Source: CAYVZZ01 sp964456185 (GTDB lineage Bacteria; Pseudomonadota; Gammaproteobacteria; Pseudomonadales; Alcanivoracaceae). From it: DNA of 15,923 nt. The stretch covers positions 1 through 15,923 of the forward strand of contig CAYVZZ010000053.1 of assembly GCA_964456185.1 (NCBI GenBank). The letters are read 5' to 3'. Below, in pieces: positions 5,183-11,119 of this stretch. Numbering within the stretch: position 1 is the first letter of the stretch; each line of letters begins with the position of its first letter. Position numbers and translations under genes: made by a program. The notes under the pieces were generated by a model. It ran no database searches and was not told the DNA's origin. It saw nothing but the letters and a program-made list of their open reading frames with translations.

Positions 5183-7378
5183 AACCTTTTTGTTAGCGCC
5201 GCGACGGCAAACACCCAACGCCGACAAGCAGATCAAAAACCAATAACCCATGCCACCACCTAATTGGTCCGTCGATTCACTCTCGAAATCGCTTTCTGGT
5301 GCTACGATGAGTGTCACCTCGCCGGTAATCGTGCTCAAACCATCAAGTATTGGACCGGTGATAACACCGGAGCTAAGAACCTTATAGCGGAAGGAATCTT
5401 GCCCGTGGAATCCAGTAGCTGAACGATATTGGACTAATGGATAGGTGTGAGTGGCATCAGGCACAGAAACTGCTCCTGCCGGTTTTTGGTTCACAATTTT
5501 GATCACCTGATTAGGCTTATTGGGGATAGGCCCTGAAACATAAACGACGGAAGCATGACCACCACGGCGGGTCACCGTGCTTGAACTGTTATTACCGAAT
5601 GTCATGCAGGAAGTCGAGCATGAAATAGAAGCATCACCCAGATCATTCTTCAAGACATCCAACCAAACCGTTTGCCCTGCTTTTACCGCATCAAAATCAC
5701 TGCCTGTCACGCGGCTAAAGCCATCATCGTGGCCTTGAGCTGCTTGCAACTCAATCGCGCCGACATCACAGCGATCAATCCGACCTTGGCCGCGCATATC
5801 CGTTGCAGCACAAAGCCATTGCTGGCTAGTCGTTGTAGATGGACTGCTGGCGTCGGCCACGACTGGGTTGGTGGCTGACGGTGTAGAATTAGGCAAGAAC
5901 CCTAACAGGTGGTAATTAGTACGGCCAAAATCTATTGGGTTGCAAGCAGTAGTGCATGGCGTATACCCCTCACCAAGTAGCACATTTGGCGTGGCTGAGT
6001 TTGCCGGGTCACCTGCAACACTCGGTAATGAACTTGCATTGTCCGGCACACGCGCCTGTTCCGAGGGGGGACAGCCTGTACCGCTGGTGATCGAATACGC
6101 ATTCTCAAGGTAATCATTTGGTGTAGTAATTCCTGACCCGAAATCACAGCCCGTGCCATTGCCCACCACAATCGAGTTGTAGAGTTTGTCACGAGCTTCT
6201 TCATCCGGCTGCCACACTGGCGGAGTCGCCGTGTCATATGAACCTTGAGGTGCCGTTTCCGTACAGCCACCAGTACTATCAACTGCTTGACACATACTGG
6301 TGTAATAAAGCGCTGCGCCACCCGTGTTACCAAAAATGGTTAAGTTATTAAGCTTTGTAATGCGTTCAGAAGTATGCCACACAGGTGGAGTATTTGTATC
6401 TTGGTAAGGCAAATTCCCCGCCTTGAAATAAACTACACTGCCTTGCGTTGCATCATTTTCATAAAAGGTGCCGCTACTCAAATCCAAGACCGCAGTATGG
6501 CCATCCAAATAAATGGCACCACCATTAGCGGCCTTATTATTGAACATATTGAACTGAGATGCAGTAATCGCTACTGAAGCATCAGATGCAATCCCGATAC
6601 CACCACCATTGCCACCTGCTTCATTATGATTAATAAATGCATTTTTTAGTGTCAGTGTGACAGCATCACCATCGATATAAATACCACCACCATCAATGGT
6701 GGCATGACCATCTATCACCTTGCTCCCTTCGAGCAATTGAAGATTCCCTGCCGTTGTAATAACACCGCCATTGCCTGTGACAGTGCCATTACCTTGCAAC
6801 GTCACACTTTTCAGCACAAGTGAACTGCCAGGCTCAACGGTAATGACGCGATTGTTGGCAGCCGCCTTTATCGTCGCATTGGGATATACCGCTTTATCAA
6901 AGGTGTTACGTTTAATCTGAATGGTGAGATTCACATTGATAGGATCACCATTACCATCAGTGTCACCACCCAAGGTTAACTCACTAGGCAGTTCGATCTT
7001 ATAAGGGTGATCCACATACTCATAAACCGGATTACCGCCGGCATATTTCATGCTGCCATCACTGTTTGTGGCAATCAGCGGCACCAGATTGATCGTATCC
7101 GACCCTGTGCCCGCCTCGCAGATCCAGTCGCGGCCTTGACTATCGGTACCGGTTAGTTTGGTTTGTGTGGTGATAGCAATTAATGCTTGATCAAGCGGAC
7201 AACGCTGCTTCAAAAGCGCAGTATGACGCTCGGCATCCGTTCGATCATCAGTGAAGGTATCCGGTATGGCGACATCATAGGATGCCTCCATCCGGATGTT
7301 ATATGTGGTTGCAAAAACAGGCACACAAAAAGCTGCACATAGCACTGCAATGCCAGCTTTTAGCCAACGGACCCGCAT
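2921..7378 (-). CDS. Giant secreted double beta-helix protein, two fused units
   Basis: A 1485-codon open frame encoding two related secreted proteins end to end; each is described in its own entry. I chose the ATG at 7378 because GGTGGAG lies six bases upstream and it starts a clean signal peptide (MRVRWLKAGIAVLCAAFCVP, cleavage after VFA, residue 23). An in-frame ATG 24 bases upstream (MIKTVEKF) would place that Shine-Dalgarno inside the coding region. Residues 24-700 and 756-1463 are predicted extracytoplasmic. Residues 707-723 and 736-755 form a hydrophobic hairpin with RRGANKK between. Residues 1464-1485 are a GlyGly-CTERM-like tail ending RRKRR. No enzyme motif was recognised; the domains suggest a surface-attached or released beta-helix protein, perhaps for adhesion or glycan binding. 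It lies downstream of hda in the same direction across a 181-bp gap, and ends in a strong terminator. The frame is certain; whether it acts as one protein or two is open. Confidence 0.85.
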   Translation of the reverse strand: MRVRWLKAGIAVLCAAFCVPVFATTYNIRMEASYDVAIPDTFTDDRTDAERHTALLKQRCPLDQALIAITTQTKLTGTDSQGRDWICEAGTGSDTINLVPLIATNSDGSMKYAGGNPVYEYVDHPYKIELPSELTLGGDTDGNGDPINVNLTIQIKRNTFDKAVYPNATIKAAANNRVITVEPGSSLVLKSVTLQGNGTVTGNGGVITTAGNLQLLEGSKVIDGHATIDGGGIYIDGDAVTLTLKNAFINHNEAGGNGGGIGIASDASVAITASQFNMFNNKAANGGAIYLDGHTAVLDLSSGTFYENDATQGSVVYFKAGNLPYQDTNTPPVWHTSERITKLNNLTIFGNTGGAALYYTSMCQAVDSTGGCTETAPQGSYDTATPPVWQPDEEARDKLYNSIVVGNGTGCDFGSGITTPNDYLENAYSITSGTGCPPSEQARVPDNASSLPSVAGDPANSATPNVLLGEGYTPCTTACNPIDFGRTNYHLLGFLPNSTPSATNPVVADASSPSTTTSQQWLCAATDMRGQGRIDRCDVGAIELQAAQGHDDGFSRVTGSDFDAVKAGQTVWLDVLKNDLGDASISCSTSCMTFGNNSSSTVTRRGGHASVVYVSGPIPNKPNQVIKIVNQKPAGAVSVPDATHTYPLVQYRSATGFHGQDSFRYKVLSSGVITGPILDGLSTITGEVTLIVAPESDFESESTDQLGGGMGYWFLICLSALGVCRRGANKKVMTSLWCRLFGLLVLLGFGTAAQANEINVNADCSLREAVQTAINGAGPQPGCDPGSHTTDTILLPQGITTVAGSDLVIRPNNSLIIKGATDNSENPDPNFSPSVIKFVTHNGVRGRFITQSPVTFQLLTIENGTGDNGGAIVAHTSLVLDQVILKNNTATGSAPDHGFGGAVYLAGHYGGSDHNPYSVTISNSYFTGNSAENGGAIATIGGVQELSVVIANTTFESNTASTQGGALDLNLTETSSAKLANVIFLNNTAGQGSAIDLTDTHLSADLEIDNSTFVDNVLYLAETTQLKLHNSILAGSGSTAILQCGANGKVAEDTSNLYIPALTVACGTAAPATAAPSFATLQGIIGTQLVKDSDYTDGYTAPHFVVTQSANPPYYIVNQGDDASCTQSDIRGETRPTGDHCDLGAFELQFATARDHEISTLTAGRNGQALHSRIGRTVILNDALPSETLNPADPTEIKTDELGVGTPAQPLNPSQSSQLLQSLGGIKLDDGTTPMPSASGMVFGTLHWVETRAGDPACDAGDHCGVKVEFTNQDIAQMDANRPAGAAWNWSCPSDDTPSIVVPYTAYDTAGKSATANLTITMHNIPPQFAENPLTIGNDAGEIVSFSLNLSTPDGSLWDPSQQDPSNPDDDNWKAIQLADNGDPLFAAPGKLPDPNIPGDHPSWGKGIVWNGSTTNPVITYTPNNKTSEFDDAFNLLVRDNCGDTSTLHVVIDYDIPDTTTRNGGSMGFYLLLLLPLGLLRRKRR
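5183..7378 (-). other. First unit of the double protein: beta-helix with GlyGly-CTERM-like tail
   Basis: Residues 1-732 of the large gene. In order: signal peptide 1-23; an N-terminal segment with RCPLDQALIAI at 59-69, which looks like a degenerate CSLREA motif; glycine-rich beta-helix rungs at about 180-360 (GGGIYIDG 230-237, GGGIGIAS 258-265, GGAIYLDG 286-293); a two-copy TPPVW segment at about 327-412; NSIVVGN at 401-407; a choice-of-anchor-Q-like motif DMRG...RCDVGAIELQ at 527-545; an Ig/cadherin-like region at about 549-693 with VWLDVLKNDLG at 571-581 and GQDSFRYKV at 659-667; then GGGMGYWFLICLSALGVCRR at 707-726, a sorting-type tail of Gly-Gly, hydrophobic helix and basic end. Family knowledge says such tails are processed by rhombosortase. 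By itself this would be a complete secreted protein lacking only a stop codon. Confidence 0.75.
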
Positions 7379-7559
7379 AAATTTCTCCACCGTTTTTATC
7401 ATTATGATTCTGGCAAGCCGGTTAAAGCTTGTTGTTATTCTTGTTTCGTTATGTTCGCGCATTCATGTCGTGCGCTACATTACCAAGGCACACAGCATGC
7501 ACCAAGGCATGAGTCTAGCTGTGCAGCCGCCTAGCGACTATTACGGTTTTGTAACCTAT
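7379..7559 (-). other. Intergenic region hda to secreted-protein gene
   Basis: A 181-base gap. I see no convincing hairpin terminator after hda and no confident promoter pair; a CATAAT near 7403 on the minus strand has no good -35. It holds a GGTGGAG ribosome site for the large gene and a pair of 9-base direct repeats (listed separately). Transcription from hda into the large gene cannot be excluded. Confidence 0.5.
7482..7509. repeat. Pair of 9-bp direct repeats, 19-bp period
   Basis: ACCAAGGCA occurs at 7482-7490 and again at 7501-7509, just under two helical turns apart. It lies about 105-130 bases upstream of the start codon of the large secreted-protein gene. The spacing would suit two protomers of a regulator binding one DNA face, but no known site is recognised and chance is possible. 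Confidence 0.5.
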
Positions 7560-8264
7560 TCACAGCTCAAGCTGTTGTTTCACGAACGGAATGGTCAACC
7601 GTCTGCTTTGCGCCAAGGCGGCTTGATCCAACACATTAAGCTTTTCTTTCAAGATGGCTGGCTGACGAGGCAAGCGGCGCAACAGATAATGGGCGACTTC
7701 ATCCTGCAAATCCAGCCCTAACGCACTGGCTTGCTGCTGCAGCAACTGCACCAACCCCTTTTCGTCCAACTCGTTCAGGGCAATCACCGGCCCCGCACCT
7801 AATCGTGTAATCAAATCGGGTAACTGAAAGCCGCATTGGCGAGGGGCATGCTGTGCCGCAAATATAATGGAATGCCCTGCTTGCACACAGCGGTTATATA
7901 GATGAAACAGCGCCTCTTCCCAGGCCGGGCTAGACGCTAAACGATGCACATCATCTACTAGCAGCAGATCAAATTCCGTCATGCCATCAAGCACATTAAT
8001 CGGCAAAGAAGCCAGCATTTCGCCTGAAAGCAGCCCGGCACGCCGCCCCACCACTTCGGCCGCAATGACACAGGCTTCGAGCAGGTGGCTTTTCCCGCAT
8101 CCTTCCGCCCCATAAAGAAACGCTTGCCCGTTTTCACTTCCCTGAGACAAGTGAGAAAGCAGTGGCAACAAACTGTCGTCACCGTTATCAATAAAGCTCT
8201 TAAAATCGTTGCCCTGACGCAGTTTCAATGCCAAAGGCAATTGTGCAGGTGCTGACGTTAACAT
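7560..8264 (-). CDS. hda: DnaA regulatory inactivator Hda
   Basis: An AAA+ protein that, bound to the DNA-loaded beta clamp, stimulates hydrolysis of DnaA-ATP and so prevents re-initiation of replication. It has 234 residues, the usual size. The clamp-binding motif is at the N-terminus (QLPLAL, residues 8-13). Walker A is GAEGCGKS at 52-59, Walker B LLLVDD at 100-105, and the arginine-finger segment is LPDLITRL with R154. The C-terminal KLNVLDQAALAQSRRLTIPF is highly typical of Hda; there is no DnaA-type DNA-binding domain. The start codon is 3 bases after the DUF2066 gene's stop and has no Shine-Dalgarno of its own, so translational coupling is likely. Neighbours DUF2066 and divergent purM-purN are the common gammaproteobacterial setting. 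Confidence 0.95.
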   Translation of the reverse strand: MLTSAPAQLPLALKLRQGNDFKSFIDNGDDSLLPLLSHLSQGSENGQAFLYGAEGCGKSHLLEACVIAAEVVGRRAGLLSGEMLASLPINVLDGMTEFDLLLVDDVHRLASSPAWEEALFHLYNRCVQAGHSIIFAAQHAPRQCGFQLPDLITRLGAGPVIALNELDEKGLVQLLQQQASALGLDLQDEVAHYLLRRLPRQPAILKEKLNVLDQAALAQSRRLTIPFVKQQLEL

Positions 8265-8267
8265 CGA

Positions 8268-9311
8268 TTAATGCCAGCAATATTGCAGTGTGGGTATGAT
8301 GACAGGCTTCACTTTAGCTTTTTTTGTCGCATCTTGTGTAACCTTATCGTCAAAGGTTTTGCTCAAGTCACAACGCGTTAAATGATGATTCAAATCCAGC
8401 AAGCGCCCCAGTTGTTCGGACGTACCAGAAAAAGCAACCTTCCAACGCACCTTGTCGGCTGACACACGATCCAGCCCGACATGCGTCACACCCGACAAAT
8501 CATGTAAATAGCGTGTTAATGTGACCCACTGCTTCAGACCATTAACATAGCCCACCTCCAGTGGGAAGTAGTCGGATTGACCGCCCTGCACTGCATAATG
8601 ACTAGCAATCACATCGGTTAATTGCTGGATCAACTCACGACCAGCATCACCGTAGCTTGAAGACGAAAACTGCCCGGATTTAATCAGATGCTCTGCTTGG
8701 TATAACCACCACTTCACTTGGTAACTGGCCCCCGGATAAATAACAGCCGTTGCCACCAAGTCGGTGTGATAGGCATCGCTGGCGGCAAACATCCGCTGCA
8801 TGAAGCGACCGCGAACATCCGCTGCGGTTATCGCTTGCTCGCCGTTAGGTAAAATAAGGGGAAGCCCCCGCTGTTTAGCTGGCGTCATTAACCAGCCACT
8901 GTCACTTGCCATTTTGAGGCCATCCGGCGTATCCAACCAAAGTAATAGCGGTTGGCGCGATACTGACCACACGGGAACACCGGCCTTAAGAAGCGCTTTA
9001 CTGAGGGAATCTACATCAAATTGCGCTTTGAGTAGCAAGCTGCCGTTATCTGCACGACCAAAGCCATATTGAGACAACCAACGTTCTGGCGTGTCGAGCA
9101 AATTATCCACTCCCAGCCCATCAACGGAACGCTGCCCCGTTAGCTGCACAATCAATCGCGCCAAGGCATTCCGTTCGGCCTCTTCAACGGCTGAGCTAGT
9201 GCGATTTTGTACCGGCACCGACACCTGACCCAATGTAAACGAATCGGCAGTTGCCACAGAGGCAGACAGCAAAAACAAAAGAGGTAGCAACAAACGCGTT
9301 AAATAAGACAT
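8268..9311 (-). CDS. DUF2066 exported protein
   Basis: A 347-residue protein of the DUF2066 family, whose function is not established. The N-terminus MSYLTRLLLPLLFLLSASVA followed by TADS is a signal peptide, so the protein is expected in the periplasm or envelope. The early mature sequence VPVQNRTSSAVEEAERNALARLI and the spaced QLTGQRSV are typical of the family. I took the ATG at 9311 because it begins the signal peptide; an in-frame TTG at 9362 would add 17 charged residues before it and overlaps the predicted promoter. The ribosome site is weak (GAG six bases upstream). The gene is first in an operon with hda and is divergent from purM. Two cysteines near the C-terminus (RCDLSK and the final YCWH) could form a disulfide. 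Confidence 0.85.
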   Translation of the reverse strand: MSYLTRLLLPLLFLLSASVATADSFTLGQVSVPVQNRTSSAVEEAERNALARLIVQLTGQRSVDGLGVDNLLDTPERWLSQYGFGRADNGSLLLKAQFDVDSLSKALLKAGVPVWSVSRQPLLLWLDTPDGLKMASDSGWLMTPAKQRGLPLILPNGEQAITAADVRGRFMQRMFAASDAYHTDLVATAVIYPGASYQVKWWLYQAEHLIKSGQFSSSSYGDAGRELIQQLTDVIASHYAVQGGQSDYFPLEVGYVNGLKQWVTLTRYLHDLSGVTHVGLDRVSADKVRWKVAFSGTSEQLGRLLDLNHHLTRCDLSKTFDDKVTQDATKKAKVKPVIIPTLQYCWH

Positions 9312-9338
9312 GCACGACTCAACCAAGAATTTGCCGTC

Positions 9339-9367
9339 ATTATCCAATAGCTTGGCGGTCAAGTGAA
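9339..9367 (-). promoter_or_regulatory. Promoter of the DUF2066-hda operon
   Basis: On the minus strand TTCACT (9362-9367) and GATAAT (9339-9344) are separated by 17 bases. The start would be near 9332, a leader of about 20 bases before the ATG at 9311. The match is 4/6 and 5/6 to the sigma-70 consensus. Confidence 0.6.
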
Positions 9368-9411
9368 GCGCTGAGGCAATAGACTTGTGTGATTTCGTCG
9401 AGGGTTCGGGT

Positions 9412-9417
9412 TAAAAT
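9412..9417 (+). promoter_or_regulatory. Candidate -10 box for purM
   Basis: TAAAAT 30 bases before the purM ATG, with a likely start near 9424 and GGAG five bases before the start codon. The best -35-like hexamer (TTGTGT, 9385-9390) is 21 bases away, too far for a standard promoter. I see no PurR-type operator (ACGCAAACGTTTGCGT-like). Confidence 0.4.
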
Positions 9418-9446
9418 GCGCCTTCATTAATTTAGCCGGAGCCGAC

Positions 9447-10478
9447 ATGACCGACAAACGCCCCCTTAGTTATCGTGATGCCGGTGTCGACATTGATGCC
9501 GGCAACGCTCTCATTGATCGCATCAAACCCTTTGCCAAGCGCACCGCCCGGCCCGAATCCATGGGCGGTCTGGGTGGTTTCGGCTCCTTGTTCCGTTTGC
9601 CTGCAGGCTATAAGAACCCCGTCTTGGTCGCCGGCACAGATGGCGTCGGCACCAAGCTCCAACTCGCTATGCAAGCAGATGCCCACGACGACATCGGCAT
9701 TGATTTAGTCGCCATGTGCGTCAATGACCTTATCGTAGGCGGTGCCGAGCCTTTATTCTTTCTTGATTACTATGCCACCGGCCACTTGGACGTAGATACC
9801 GCTGCGCGTGTGGTAAGCGGTATTGCACGGGGCTGCGAAGCATCTGGCTGCTCATTGGTAGGCGGTGAAACCGCCGAAATGCCTGGCATGTATGAAGGTG
9901 AAGACTACGACCTGGCCGGTTTCTGCGTTGGCATTGTCGAAGAAGATGAAATTATTGATGGTAGCCGCGTACAACCTGGCGACAAGCTCATCGCATTGGC
10001 CTCATCCGGCCCGCATTCCAATGGCTTCTCGCTGATTCGTCGCATTTTGCAGCAAGCCGATGACACCAGCATTTCGTTAGACGGCGAGCCACTAATGAAG
10101 CAGCTGCTTAAGCCCACTCGCCTATATGTAAAACCGCTGCTTAAATTACTGAAGAACTTTGACGTTCACGCCATGGCGCACATCACCGGAGGCGGCCTGC
10201 CAGAAAACCTGCCTCGTGTATTACCCGACGGTGCCAGCGCAGTCATCAACGAAGACTCTTGGCAGTGGCCAAGTGTTTTCAAATGGCTCCAGGAACAAGG
10301 CCAAGTGGAAACGGCGGAAATGTATCGCACATTTAACTGTGGTGTTGGCATGGTGTTGGCTGTTCCTGCCGATTCAGCCAATGCCGTTATTGATGCATTA
10401 AAAGCTGACGGCGAAACCGCTTGGGAGATTGGCGACATCACATCCCAAACGACCGACAATCAGGTTGTATTTGCGTGA
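9447..10478 (+). CDS. purM: Phosphoribosylformylglycinamidine cyclo-ligase (AIR synthetase)
   Basis: Catalyses ATP-dependent ring closure of FGAM to 5-aminoimidazole ribonucleotide, step 5 of de novo purine synthesis, in the cytoplasm. It has 343 residues, matching the family. Visible signatures are SYRDAGVDIDAGN at 8-20, the glycine-rich GGLGGFGSLF at 40-49, GTDGVGTKLQLA at 63-74, MCVNDLIVGGAEPLFFLDYY at 90-109, GGETAEMPGMYEGEDYDLAG from 139, ASSGPHSNGFSLIRR and HITGGGLPENLPRVLP from 245. The ATG is preceded by GGAG at five bases. Its stop overlaps the purN start by four bases (GTGA), so the two are translated from one message. It is divergent from the DUF2066-hda operon. Confidence 0.98.
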   Translation: MTDKRPLSYRDAGVDIDAGNALIDRIKPFAKRTARPESMGGLGGFGSLFRLPAGYKNPVLVAGTDGVGTKLQLAMQADAHDDIGIDLVAMCVNDLIVGGAEPLFFLDYYATGHLDVDTAARVVSGIARGCEASGCSLVGGETAEMPGMYEGEDYDLAGFCVGIVEEDEIIDGSRVQPGDKLIALASSGPHSNGFSLIRRILQQADDTSISLDGEPLMKQLLKPTRLYVKPLLKLLKNFDVHAMAHITGGGLPENLPRVLPDGASAVINEDSWQWPSVFKWLQEQGQVETAEMYRTFNCGVGMVLAVPADSANAVIDALKADGETAWEIGDITSQTTDNQVVFA

Positions 10479-11116
10479 AACATCAACTTGTCATTTTAAT
10501 CAGCGGTTCTGGCACCAATCTGCAAGCCATCATGGATGCCTGCAACGCAGGTGAAATCAATGCCGATATTGCGCTAGTGCTTAGCAACCGAGCCAACGCC
10601 TATGGCATCACACGCGCACAAAACGCAGGCATACCCACCTGCGTGCTATCACATACAGATTACGCCAGCCGCGAAGCCTTTGACCGCGCCATGATTGAAG
10701 TCATTGATAAAGTCGCGCCAGACACACTGGTGCTGGCCGGTTTTATGCGTATTTTAAGCCCGGTGTTTGTTGATCACTATGCAGGCAAGCTGCTGAACAT
10801 TCATCCGTCACTGCTGCCACGTCATAAAGGCCTGCATACCCACCAGCGGGCGCTAGATGCCGGAGACGACAAGCACGGCTGCTCAATACATTTCATTAAT
10901 GCCGAGCTAGACGGCGGCCCGGTTATCGCCCAAGCTCCCTTCCCTGTTGAAAAAGATGACACCGTGGAGACACTGGAAGACAAAGTACACCAGCGTGAAC
11001 ACCAACTTTACCCCTTAGTAGTAAGCTGGCGTGCCACTAATCGGCTTTACCTGCAGGGCAAAACCGTTATGCTGGACGGTAAACCGCTACCAAGCACCGG
11101 TTATCAAATGGAGTGA
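10475..11116 (+). CDS. purN: Phosphoribosylglycinamide formyltransferase (GAR transformylase)
   Basis: Transfers the formyl group of 10-formyltetrahydrofolate to GAR, step 3 of purine synthesis. It has 213 residues, the normal size. The phosphate-binding loop ISGSGTNLQAI is at 9-19. The catalytic triad Asn-His-Asp is intact: N108 and H110 in LLNIHPSLLP, D146 in ELDGGPVI. The conserved GLHTHQRAL follows the folate-binding loop. The GTG start at 10475 overlaps the purM stop (GTGA) and puts VILISGSG at the family's usual distance from the N-terminus; the frame is open upstream but that part is purM read out of frame. Coupling to purM makes the two enzymes stoichiometric from one message. It ends 3 bases before the next gene, whose ribosome site (GGAG) lies within the purN stop region. 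Confidence 0.98.
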   Translation: MKHQLVILISGSGTNLQAIMDACNAGEINADIALVLSNRANAYGITRAQNAGIPTCVLSHTDYASREAFDRAMIEVIDKVAPDTLVLAGFMRILSPVFVDHYAGKLLNIHPSLLPRHKGLHTHQRALDAGDDKHGCSIHFINAELDGGPVIAQAPFPVEKDDTVETLEDKVHQREHQLYPLVVSWRATNRLYLQGKTVMLDGKPLPSTGYQME

Positions 11117-11119
11117 TTT

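Noticed and set aside
5187..5191. Programmed -1 frameshift site at the fusion junction
   Set aside because: The sequence is C AAA AAG, not A AAA AAG; a -1 shift would not reach the overlapping TGA, which is in the +1 frame, and no stimulatory structure is evident.
4860..5246. Plus-strand open frame of 128 codons opposite the fusion junction
   Set aside because: Antisense to the conserved CSLREA and signal peptide region; the opposite frame carries all recognisable domains.
7296..7721. Plus-strand open frame of 141 codons covering the hda to secreted-gene gap
   Set aside because: Overlaps the signal peptide of the large gene and the conserved end of hda; no ribosome site and no family resemblance.
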